The notes beneath the pieces are model-generated. The model was not told the origin of the DNA. It worked only from the letters and a program-made list of their open reading frames with translations, and did not search any database. From a virus, in IMG/VR virus record IMGVR_UViG_3300025698_000074, positions 1 to 20,658 of that record: DNA of 20,658 nucleotides; one strand, given 5' to 3'. Shown here piece after piece: positions 1 to 4,877 of this stretch; within the stretch, counting starts at the first letter, position 1, and each line of letters starts with the position of its first letter. The position numbers were made by a program, and so were the translations under genes.

Positions 1-2
1 TG

Positions 3-416
3 ACACTTTTTGTCAATAGTTGCACAACTTATAAAAGGTGTTTAAGTAAATTCCCACCCGTTACGGAAACGAATACTGAATATATCGAAACGATAAAGGT
101 CGATACAATTACCCTACCTGGAGACAGTTTAATAATAGAAACGGAAGTACCATGCGACGACTTCGATGTGATTACCGAAAATTCCGCACTTAGAAGCGAA
201 ATAAGCGTGTTAAACGGCAAATTAGTATCCAAGGTTACTTTAAAGCTAGATACTGTTTATATGCCCTCTAAAACGATATTCAAGACTAAGTATGTAAAAG
301 AGGTTGTAACGGTTAAGGAGTGTCCTAAATTTACACGGTCAATGGCATGGATCGGAGCGGGATTGATTCTGATTATTATTTTGTATGTGATCGCAAAAAT
401 TAAAAGAATTATTTGA
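3..416 (+). CDS. Probable unimolecular spanin (lysis lipoprotein), 5' end missing
   Basis: The frame is open from the left edge to TGA at 414-416, giving 137 visible residues with the start outside the window. The visible N-terminus reads LFVNSC, a plausible end of a lipoprotein signal peptide with the lipobox Cys at visible residue 7. A hydrophilic periplasmic-looking stretch follows, and the C-terminus is one hydrophobic helix (WIGAGLILIIILYVIA) ending in a basic KIKRII tail. A lipidated N-terminus plus a C-terminal inner-membrane helix in one small protein is the layout of unimolecular spanins such as T1 gp11, which join the inner and outer membranes in the last step of lysis of Gram-negative hosts. 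That role is inferred from architecture. It could instead be another phage membrane lipoprotein. No endolysin or holin is visible, but they would lie to the left. Confidence 0.5.
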   Translation, partial: TLFVNSCTTYKRCLSKFPPVTETNTEYIETIKVDTITLPGDSLIIETEVPCDDFDVITENSALRSEISVLNGKLVSKVTLKLDTVYMPSKTIFKTKYVKEVVTVKECPKFTRSMAWIGAGLILIIILYVIAKIKRII

Positions 417-443
417 CTTGTATTAATTTTTGTTGTATATTGC
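412..443 (+). promoter_or_regulatory. Predicted Bacteroidota-type promoter
   Basis: TTTG at 412-415, 20 bases, then TATATTGC at 436-443. This fits the -33/-7 layout of Bacteroidota sigma factors (TTTG, about 20 bases, TAnnTTTG), with TTGC replacing TTTG in the -7 box. It overlaps the stop codon of the spanin-like gene. The transcript would start near 450 and meet the terminators at 483-570. Confidence 0.45.
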
Positions 444-482
444 ATTCGTAAAGATTTTGAGTTTTTTCATGATGAATGTTTT

Positions 483-515
483 CCCCTGTTAGTCGTCCGA
501 TTAGCAGGGGTTTTT
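483..515 (+). terminator. Rho-independent terminator
   Basis: CCCCTGTTAGTC at 483-494 pairs with GATTAGCAGGGG at 499-510 (12 bp, two G-T wobbles, 4-base loop), followed by five T at 511-515. It would end transcription from the lysis gene and from the promoter at 412-443. Confidence 0.75.
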
Positions 516-545
516 ACCCTCAAGGTGGGACATCCTTGAGCTTAG

Positions 546-570
546 CCCCTCAATCGCAGAGGGGTTTTTT
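546..570 (+). terminator. Second rho-independent terminator, preceded by another hairpin
   Basis: CCCCTC (546-551) pairs with GAGGGG (559-564) and is followed by six T (565-570). Just upstream, CTCAAGG (519-525) pairs with CCTTGAG (534-540). TTGAG at 536-540 could instead pair with CTCAA at 549-553, which would break the terminator stem. The middle arm could therefore switch between two structures, as in an attenuator, though this may be chance. Confidence 0.7.
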
Positions 571-601
571 ATTAAGAATCGAAATAAATAAGCATTTACT
601 A

Positions 602-632
602 TTGACTTATATTAAAATATTACTTAAATTGC
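602..632 (+). promoter_or_regulatory. Predicted promoter of the permuted tmRNA gene
   Basis: TTG at 602-604, exactly 20 bases, then TAAATTGC at 625-632. Spacing and -7 box match the promoters predicted at 412-443 and 13198-13229. The start point would fall near 639, just before the first tmRNA strand. Confidence 0.5.
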
Positions 633-639
633 AAATTCA

Positions 640-956
640 AAAGTTCATTGATATTATGATGAGTATGTAAGACCGGGCTTCGATGCCCGCATCTCCACAC
701 TAATTGCCAATTAGTAACAAAACGGTATAACGAGCCTGCAAAACGTTTTTAGTCTTAATATATGCAGTGTAAGCACGGTAGATTAAGGAGTTTTTGGAAT
801 AAGGTAGGCATATGGGGGTGAAAGGTTTTGATTGCATGCAATATGTATAATGGAGAACTTGGAGAGCCAATAACTGGCAAATCAATTTCAATGTTTAATG
901 CACCGTTAAGAATGGTTGCATAAACCGCAAAAAATAGGAAGCGATATTCCTTAGTC
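640..956 (+). ncRNA. ssrA: Circularly permuted transfer-messenger RNA (tmRNA), phage-encoded
   Basis: tmRNA rescues stalled ribosomes: its tRNA-like end is charged with alanine and its short reading frame adds a degradation tag. Here the 3' part comes first. T-stem CGGGC (674-678)/GCCCG (685-689) encloses loop TTCGAT, abuts acceptor strand CATCTCC (690-696), then discriminator A697. After a 116-base linker comes the 5' part: acceptor strand GGGGGTG (814-820), then AAAGGTTTTGAT, resembling the conserved tmRNA D-region (GGUUUCGAC). The acceptor strands pair over 7 bp, the third pair being G816-U694, equivalent to the G3-U70 alanine identity pair. TTGCATGC (832-839) pairs with GTATGTAA (663-670) as P2, continued by TATAAT (846-851) with ATTATG (653-658). 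A tag frame is at 876-923. CCA is not encoded. Its own promoter and terminator flank it. The six-base T-loop and lack of an obvious PK1 pseudoknot are unusual. The alternative, an att site copying a host tRNA or tmRNA end, would not explain the matching 5' half. Confidence 0.75.
876..923 (+). other. tmRNA tag reading frame, GKSISMFNAPLRMVA
   Basis: GGC at 876-878 would be the resume codon, reading 15 codons to TAA at 921-923. The preceding bases TAACT and the first codons GGC AAA match my memory of Bacillus subtilis ssrA, where ATAACTGGCAAA begins the GKTNSFNQNVALAA tag. The encoded tag ends in Met-Val-Ala, hydrophobic as proteolysis tags usually are, though not the common LAA. A small hairpin TTGG (859-862)/CCAA (867-870) lies where PK1 would be expected. 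Another frame from 877 (ANQFQCLMHR) has a polar end and is less likely. Confidence 0.6.
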
Positions 957-985
957 AAGACCGGGTAGAAATATCCGGTTTTTTT
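957..985 (+). terminator. Terminator of the tmRNA transcript
   Basis: ACCGG (960-964) pairs with CCGGT (975-979), extended by weaker A-T and G-T pairs on both sides, and the right arm runs into seven T (979-985). It closes the transcript expected from the promoter at 602-632. Confidence 0.7.
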
Positions 986-1037
986 ATTTAGAACCTTTCC
1001 AAATTGTTACTAATTATGAAAATAATTAACAAAATAC

Positions 1038-1068
1038 TTGACTTGAATCGGTAAAAGCCTTATCTTTA
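1038..1068 (+). promoter_or_regulatory. Predicted promoter of the early operon
   Basis: TTG at 1038-1040, exactly 20 bases, then TATCTTTA at 1061-1068 (TAnnTTTG with the last base changed). The first start codon follows at 1092. The leader ends in TTAAAAACAAACATCATGA (1077-1095), which recurs at 2553-2571 before another small gene. Confidence 0.6.
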
Positions 1069-1091
1069 TATCATAATTAAAAACAAACATC

Positions 1092-1181
1092 ATGATACGC
1101 ACAACAGCACTCAAGCACTACAAAGAATTAAAATCAAAAGGAGTAAATGTTCAATTATTAACTAAATCGGATTTAAACTAA
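1092..1181 (+). CDS. 29-residue small protein, first gene of the early operon
   Basis: ATG at 1092 reads 29 codons to TAA at 1179-1181: a short, basic, mostly helical-looking peptide ending in QLLTKSDLN. I do not recognise it. Support comes from position: it sits 24 bases after a good promoter, its start context is repeated exactly before the gene at 2568, and it ends 5 bases before the next ATG. It could be a leader peptide or a small phage effector. No membrane segment or metal motif is visible. Confidence 0.45.
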   Translation: MIRTTALKHYKELKSKGVNVQLLTKSDLN

Positions 1182-1186
1182 ATATT

Positions 1187-1819
1187 ATGAAAACAATTTA
1201 CTTATTGACAACCGGAAAAGGATGGGAATCCTTTGATTATGATTCTGAAAACATAAAATCAGAATTGGAAAAAAGAAATATAATAATTGGAGACGGGGCA
1301 AAGATTGGACACAGGGCAAAGATTGGACACAGGGCAACGATTGGATACAGGGCAACGATTGGAGACGGTGCAACGATTGGATACGGTGCAGAGATTGGAT
1401 ACAGGGCAACAATTGGATACAGGGCAACAATTGGAGACGGTGCAACGATTGGAGACGGGGCAACGATTGGATACGGTGCAGAGATTGGATACAGGGCAAC
1501 AATTGGAGACGGTGCAACGATTGGAGACGGGGCAAAGATTGGACACAGGGCAACGATTGGATACAGGGCAACGATTGGAGACGGTGCAAAAGTAAAAACA
1601 TTATTCATTACCGGGTTACTGCATGCAGTTAATTGGTATGGAACTGAAATAATGCATATTGGATGCCATAAGAAAGAAATATCTTGGTGGAAAAAAAACT
1701 ATAAATTAATGGGAGAAAAAGAGGGATATTCGGAAGACGAGATAAAGGAATATTATCAATATATCCTGATTTGTGAAAAGCTTTATAAGAGTGGAAATTT
1801 AAAAACTTCAAAATCATGA
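1187..1819 (+). CDS. Hexapeptide-repeat left-handed beta-helix protein
   Basis: 210 residues in three parts. Residues 1-33 (start MKTIYLLTTGKGWESFDYDS) form a short N-terminal cap. Residues 34-135 are 17 uninterrupted hexapeptides of the type IGDGAT, IGYRAT, IGHRAK and IGYGAE. Residues 136-210 are a C-terminal domain containing HAVNWYGTEIMHIGCHKKEI and a helical end. Ile at every sixth position followed by Gly is the signature of the left-handed parallel beta-helix seen in LpxA/CysE-type acyltransferases. No transferase catalytic residues are evident, so it is probably a structural or binding solenoid. Phage proteins with this cap-helix-cap layout exist, as I recall, without known function. 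Its stop overlaps the start of the next gene (ATGA, 1816-1819). The near-exact DNA repeats make length change by slippage likely. Confidence 0.75.
   Translation: MKTIYLLTTGKGWESFDYDSENIKSELEKRNIIIGDGAKIGHRAKIGHRATIGYRATIGDGATIGYGAEIGYRATIGYRATIGDGATIGDGATIGYGAEIGYRATIGDGATIGDGAKIGHRATIGYRATIGDGAKVKTLFITGLLHAVNWYGTEIMHIGCHKKEISWWKKNYKLMGEKEGYSEDEIKEYYQYILICEKLYKSGNLKTSKS
1286..1591 (+). repeat. 17 tandem 18-bp repeats encoding the beta-helix
   Basis: Near-identical 18-bp units of the form ATTGGAGACGGTGCAACG, or ATTGGATACAGGGCAACG, run without interruption in the coding frame. Variation is confined mainly to the GAC/TAC/CAC codon, the GGT/GGG/AGG codon and the last codon. Higher-order blocks of units also recur, which suggests expansion by unequal recombination or slippage. 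Confidence 0.9.
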
Positions 1820-2262
1820 GTACTGAAATCAAGATAATGACAGAACTTGAATCATACTGGAAGGAATTATGCGAACGAGCCGATATAGAAGATAATCTTT
1901 CGAATCAACAGGATATTGTCACGCTTCGATACATATTCTACAATTATGCACGCAATCAGAAATTGGCAACTTTCCAAACAATAGGGGATATTGTAGGTAG
2001 GGATCATTCAACAGCCATAACAGGGTTGAAAACATACCATAAACTCATGTCATTTAATGATCCGTATCTGCTCCAAATGATAAACCGAGTTGAAAGTAAG
2101 AATAGCTACCAAGTTATAATTTGTCCGGTCTGCAAAGGATATGTTTTATTCGAACCCGTTCCTGTTCGGTCAGGATTGATTTACGGCCAACTTATCGGAA
2201 GGGGATATATCGTGAAATATCAGCATACGAAACCGATGGTAAAATGTGAATGTGAAAACTAA
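1816..2262 (+). CDS. DnaA domain IV-like DNA-binding protein with C-terminal zinc-type cysteines
   Basis: 148 residues. Residues about 30-80 resemble the DNA-binding domain IV of the initiator DnaA: FQTIGDIVGRDHSTAITGLK (53-72) carries the GRDHST signature that contacts DnaA boxes. No AAA+ ATPase domain is present, so it cannot act as a full initiator. The C-terminal part has C103-x-x-C106 and C144-x-C146, which could bind zinc. Free-standing DnaA C-terminal-like proteins occur in Bacteroidota phages, probably as DNA-binding regulators or to recruit or compete with host DnaA; the precise role is inference. The start overlaps the previous stop by ATGA, so the two genes are translationally linked. 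The DnaA-like assignment is firm; the function is not. Confidence 0.75.
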   Translation: MSTEIKIMTELESYWKELCERADIEDNLSNQQDIVTLRYIFYNYARNQKLATFQTIGDIVGRDHSTAITGLKTYHKLMSFNDPYLLQMINRVESKNSYQVIICPVCKGYVLFEPVPVRSGLIYGQLIGRGYIVKYQHTKPMVKCECEN

Positions 2263-2273
2263 ATAATTTAATC

Positions 2274-2474
2274 ATGGAAATAGATGTAAAAAAAGTAGTC
2301 GGTGAAATACCTCTGAGTGTTTATGGATACGCACACAAAGCAATTAAAGCACAACAAGAAGTATTAGAAGCGTTATATATCATGAAATCAACTATTGATA
2401 ATTGGGATTCTAATGAGTGCTTAGAACTGAATAAAGATCGAATGATTAAATATCTAAATAAGTTTGCGGAATGA
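2274..2474 (+). CDS. Small conserved-looking hypothetical protein, 66 aa
   Basis: Reads MEIDVKKVVGEIPLSVYGYA and continues as an amphipathic helical protein ending KDRMIKYLNKFAE. No membrane segment, cysteine pair or known motif is visible. It begins 12 bases after the DnaA-like gene, in the same operon, with start context AATCATGG typical of its neighbours. I do not recognise the family. Confidence 0.6.
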   Translation: MEIDVKKVVGEIPLSVYGYAHKAIKAQQEVLEALYIMKSTIDNWDSNECLELNKDRMIKYLNKFAE

Positions 2475-2514
2475 ATAAGTACTATGTAGAACGAATCTAA
2501 ACTAACCTATTGGG

Positions 2515-2545
2515 ATGCAACGTATTATTAAATTTTGTAAATTGC
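2515..2545 (+). promoter_or_regulatory. Possible weak internal promoter
   Basis: TAAATTGC at 2538-2545 equals the -7 box before the tmRNA, but the matching -33 position (2515-2517) reads ATG rather than TTG. It lies in the 93-base gap between two small genes, before the repeated leader ending at the ATG at 2568. Confidence 0.25.
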
Positions 2546-2567
2546 AGTATATTTAAAAACAAACATC

Positions 2568-2783
2568 ATGAAAAAAAATAAAAAACAAATGGTAAATAAA
2601 AATTACCAAGTATTAAATGTCGGGAATAGACTACACGTAGTATGTGAAGCAGAAACAAGACCTTATTACAGAACAGGGGGAAAAATACCGGAAGCGAATT
2701 ACATGAATAGTGGCATGGCATTGTGCGGAATAATAGACAGAGGGAAAACATTGGGAGACTGGAAAAAGAAAAACAATAAATAA
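2568..2783 (+). CDS. Small hypothetical protein, 71 aa
   Basis: Lysine-rich at both ends (MKKNKKQ... DWKKKNNK) with a beta-looking core (YQVLNVGNRLHVVCEAE) and two well-spaced cysteines. Unrecognised. The start at 2568 is preferred over the inner Met at 2589 because the 19 bases TTAAAAACAAACATCATGA around it also precede the gene at 1092. The stop lies 5 bases before the next gene. Confidence 0.55.
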   Translation: MKKNKKQMVNKNYQVLNVGNRLHVVCEAETRPYYRTGGKIPEANYMNSGMALCGIIDRGKTLGDWKKKNNK

Positions 2784-2788
2784 GTACC

Positions 2789-3058
2789 ATGGAAAAACTA
2801 ATAGATCAACTCAAAGAAATGTCGGACGAATCTAAACACCATGAATTTCTTCGAGGAAATATCTGGTACGACATCTGGTTCGTTTTTGATCGAATCGGTG
2901 CTTACGAAATCGGGGGCGAACCGGATGAGATACTTTCATGTCGCACTACTGACCGAATAGAAATTCATAAAATAGTTTGCTTCAAAGATAACGGCGAGGA
3001 GCTAAGGCCGGACTGGGCATTTGCGGAACAAATCGAGAGAAAATATAATCAAAATTGA
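2789..3058 (+). CDS. Hypothetical protein, 89 aa
   Basis: A soluble acidic protein beginning MEKLIDQLKEMSDESKHHEF, with an aromatic stretch GNIWYDIWFVFDRIG and several charged helices after it. No recognised motif. Its stop codon lies inside the left arm of the inverted-repeat element at 3057-3168, so the element begins where the gene ends. Confidence 0.6.
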   Translation: MEKLIDQLKEMSDESKHHEFLRGNIWYDIWFVFDRIGAYEIGGEPDEILSCRTTDRIEIHKIVCFKDNGEELRPDWAFAEQIERKYNQN

Positions 3059-3168
3059 ATATGAGTAATAGGCGATCAATAACGAAAACAAAATCGTTAA
3101 GTGTTGCGAAAGCATCATTGGTGAACCCCCGTTGATTAGAGGACGCTCGCAGTCTGTTACTCATATTC
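3057..3168 (+). ncRNA. Structured RNA candidate closed by a 15-bp inverted repeat
   Basis: GAATATGAGTAATAG (3057-3071) pairs with CTGTTACTCATATTC (3154-3168), 15 bp with one wobble. Inside, GATCAAT (3074-3080) pairs with GTTGATT (3131-3137) and encloses two hairpins: AACGA (3081-3085)/TCGTT (3094-3098), and a stem capped by a GAAA tetraloop (TGC-GAAA-GCA). A further small hairpin GAC (3142-3144)/GTC (3152-3154) competes slightly with the outer stem. The whole resembles a compact multi-branched RNA. I cannot assign a class; hammerhead core bases are absent. TATAATCAAAA occurs just outside on both sides (3044-3054, 3184-3194), so insertion is another reading. A 24-codon frame at 3061-3135 is judged incidental. 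Confidence 0.4.
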
Positions 3169-3203
3169 TTTATTAAAAACTTGTATAATCAAAACTAAAC
3201 ACC

Positions 3204-3428
3204 ATGGAAAAAGCATTGAAATTATTAAACAGGATTAGCCGTATAATAGACCTAAACATTTTTTATACGATAGACATTCGGGAATGTGCGTTAACACTGC
3301 AAGGACACGCTAAAACTGAATCTACAAATACTCTTGAGCGGTTCTTTTCTTTTGAATACAAAAATCAAATGCTTCAGGCTAAAAGATATATCTCAGGAAT
3401 AGAAATTGACGTTACATTAACACTATAA
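3204..3428 (+). CDS. Small hypothetical protein, 74 aa
   Basis: Begins MEKALKLLNRISRIIDLNIF and ends with a beta-like SGIEIDVTLTL. It appears to be an alpha/beta mini-domain in which a helix is followed by strands (FYTIDIRECALTLQGHAK). No known motif. Start context ACACCATGG. It follows the inverted-repeat element and precedes the 55-residue gene by 5 bases. Confidence 0.55.
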   Translation: MEKALKLLNRISRIIDLNIFYTIDIRECALTLQGHAKTESTNTLERFFSFEYKNQMLQAKRYISGIEIDVTLTL

Positions 3429-3433
3429 ACATC

Positions 3434-3601
3434 ATGAGACCAAACGTTAAACAGAACTTAAAAGAATCGTATCAGTTAGCATTTGATACCGCAGCGAACT
3501 CAGTAGAACGAAACAAACTGTATAAATCCGCACTGGATTTAGGGATAAAACTTGAAACACTCAATGAGAATTTTACCGGACTTAAAAACTTTATATCATG
3601 A
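3434..3601 (+). CDS. Small helical hypothetical protein, 55 aa
   Basis: ATG at 3434 (context AAACATCATGA) reads 55 codons to TGA at 3599-3601, overlapping the ERF gene start at 3598 by ATGA. The product (start MRPNVKQNLKESYQLAFDTA) is predicted to be all-helical and soluble. Unrecognised. The overlap and its place immediately upstream suggest translation coupled to the annealase. Confidence 0.5.
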   Translation: MRPNVKQNLKESYQLAFDTAANSVERNKLYKSALDLGIKLETLNENFTGLKNFIS

Positions 3602-4257
3602 TCTACACAAAAATTCAATCAGCAAGAAATTTAATCAAAGGGTACAAATTGAAGAAATTAGGCCATAATGATTATTCAAATTACGATTACTATACACCGG
3701 AGCAAGTGAATAAACTTGTTTTCGATGCCTGTACGGAAGCGGGATTATTTAACAAGTTCCAACTATTAAGAACCGAACTCGGACTAATGGCACAACTTGA
3801 AATTATAGACCTTGAAACTTCAGAAAAGGAATTATTTCAGATCGCTACCGAAATCCCTGAGATCAAAGCTACAAATGTAGCTCAACAATTAGGCGGAGCG
3901 GTAACTTATTCTGAGAGGTATCTTTTAATGATTGCTTACGACATCAAAGACAATAACCTGGACTTTGACAGTCAGGAACCTAAAGGGGATAAACCTCCAG
4001 GAAATGCTCCTGAGAAGAAATATGCCGAAGACGACCGTGAATGGCTTCAAAAGAAAACCTTTGACCTTGTTATCGCACAGATGAACGACAAGAAACCTAC
4101 AATGGTAGGATCTGTTCAATTTAAAGATAACCAGGAAATCTACAATTACGTGGATAAGAAATACAAGATGAAAAAGGAATACAGGGCGCAATTAAAAGGA
4201 ATGATTAACGCCGAAGTAGATGAATTTTTCGATAAGACCTTTGGTAAAACCGAATAA
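3598..4257 (+). CDS. erf: ERF-family single-strand DNA annealing protein
   Basis: 219 residues. The N-terminal two thirds carry ERF features: KKLGHNDYSNYDYYTPEQVN (20-39) and the family hallmark near GGAVTYSERYLLMIAYDI (99-116), equivalent to the G-S-A-x-T-Y-x-x-R-Y motif of ERF proteins, followed by an acidic stretch (DFDSQE). ERF proteins such as P22 Erf anneal complementary single strands to circularise or recombine phage DNA in the cytoplasm. The C-terminal part (about 140-219) is a charged helical tail, as usual for interaction with single-strand-binding protein or partners. No paired exonuclease is recognised next to it. The family call is confident; the symbol is used in the family sense. 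Confidence 0.85.
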   Translation: MIYTKIQSARNLIKGYKLKKLGHNDYSNYDYYTPEQVNKLVFDACTEAGLFNKFQLLRTELGLMAQLEIIDLETSEKELFQIATEIPEIKATNVAQQLGGAVTYSERYLLMIAYDIKDNNLDFDSQEPKGDKPPGNAPEKKYAEDDREWLQKKTFDLVIAQMNDKKPTMVGSVQFKDNQEIYNYVDKKYKMKKEYRAQLKGMINAEVDEFFDKTFGKTE

Positions 4258-4268
4258 AACTTAAAACC

Positions 4269-4715
4269 ATGACATCAATTCAGAAAATCAATGCACTACC
4301 TTCATCAAAAGATGAATTAAAGGATTTTGTAAGCATAGCAAAAGCTGAAATCCTATCAGGTAATCATAACCCATTACATATAGCAGGAATGCTAAAGATA
4401 ATGGAAGAAATTGTAAAAGAGATCCGTGCGGATGTTGAAGTTAAGAGATACATAGAAGATGAGGCCGAAAAATATGTTGAAAAAACTATTGACTTTGAAA
4501 AGTTCAAAATAACAAAGTCAGGCCGGTCGTCAAAAGACTATTCAATTTGTGGAGATAAGGTATATAACGACCTTGTTTCTGAAATGAGTACTCTTAAAGA
4601 GGTAATTAAGGCACGAGAGAAGATGCTTGACACAGGAATTAATCCGGATACCGGCGAAGAGTTCATAAAGCCTTTATCAAAATACCAATCAATAATCTCA
4701 ATCTCATTAAAATAA
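4269..4715 (+). CDS. Hypothetical protein downstream of ERF, 148 aa
   Basis: A soluble, mostly helical, charge-rich protein: MTSIQKINALPSSKDELKDF at the start, a central helix VKRYIEDEAEKYVEKTIDFE, then NPDTGEEFIKPLSKYQS before the end. I recall similar genes beside annealases in Bacteroidota phages without known function. By position an accessory recombination role is possible, but no motif proves it. The stop overlaps the next start (TAATG, 4713-4717). Confidence 0.6.
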   Translation: MTSIQKINALPSSKDELKDFVSIAKAEILSGNHNPLHIAGMLKIMEEIVKEIRADVEVKRYIEDEAEKYVEKTIDFEKFKITKSGRSSKDYSICGDKVYNDLVSEMSTLKEVIKAREKMLDTGINPDTGEEFIKPLSKYQSIISISLK

Positions 4716-4834
4716 TGAACACACAAAACCGAATCGTACCGAAAGACAAATCATACCGGCCGAAATTGTGGCTTACTATCCTTGTAGTTGGATTGGTAGT
4801 TTTAACAGTTTGTGTTGGACTTATATTCACTTAA
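4715..4834 (+). CDS. Single-pass membrane mini-protein, 39 aa
   Basis: ATG at 4715 overlaps the preceding stop and reads 39 codons to TAA at 4832-4834. Residues 1-17 are polar and basic (MNTQNRIVPKDKSYRPK). Residues 18-39 form one hydrophobic helix (LWLTILVVGLVVLTVCVGLI), so it should insert in the inner membrane with the N-terminus in the cytoplasm. Unknown role. Such mini-proteins in early operons sometimes act on host membrane functions, but nothing here shows this. Confidence 0.5.
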   Translation: MNTQNRIVPKDKSYRPKLWLTILVVGLVVLTVCVGLIFT

Positions 4835-4877
4835 AACCAAATCACACCCAAAGCTAAACGTAAATAAAAACAAAAAC

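Noticed and set aside
476-670. 64-codon + strand frame
   Set aside because: It runs through two terminators, a promoter and the tmRNA acceptor piece, and its composition is not protein-like.
671-700. Ordinary tRNA gene or phage attachment site based on the T-arm and acceptor end
   Set aside because: No D-arm or anticodon arm lies upstream, whereas the matching 5' acceptor strand and P2 strand are found downstream with a tag frame. No integrase is visible. An att site remains a weaker alternative.
925-955. Second candidate tag start after CCGCAAAAAATAG, which resembles the sequence before the E. coli tag
   Set aside because: The frames that follow either stop after four codons or run into the terminator hairpin, and none ends in a hydrophobic degron. 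The frame at 876 fits better.
700-958. Two minus-strand frames of 63 and 67 codons
   Set aside because: They lie across the tmRNA linker and 5' piece, opposite in strand to every real gene, and have no start-site support.
1185-1608. Long minus-strand and other-frame open frames across the hexapeptide array
   Set aside because: They exist because an 18-bp repeat without stops in one frame keeps other frames open too. Their products are low-complexity repeats without sensible ends, and all surrounding genes are on the + strand.
2548-2555. TATATTTA as a -7 box for the gene at 2568
   Set aside because: No TTG lies 20 bases upstream and the start point would leave almost no leader.
3061-3135. 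24-codon basic frame within the inverted-repeat element
   Set aside because: Too short and without a supporting start context; the nested helices explain the sequence better.
3057-3168. Hammerhead ribozyme reading of the structured element
   Set aside because: TTGATTAG only partly resembles CUGAUGAG, and the GAAA and cleavage-site segments are not in a workable order.
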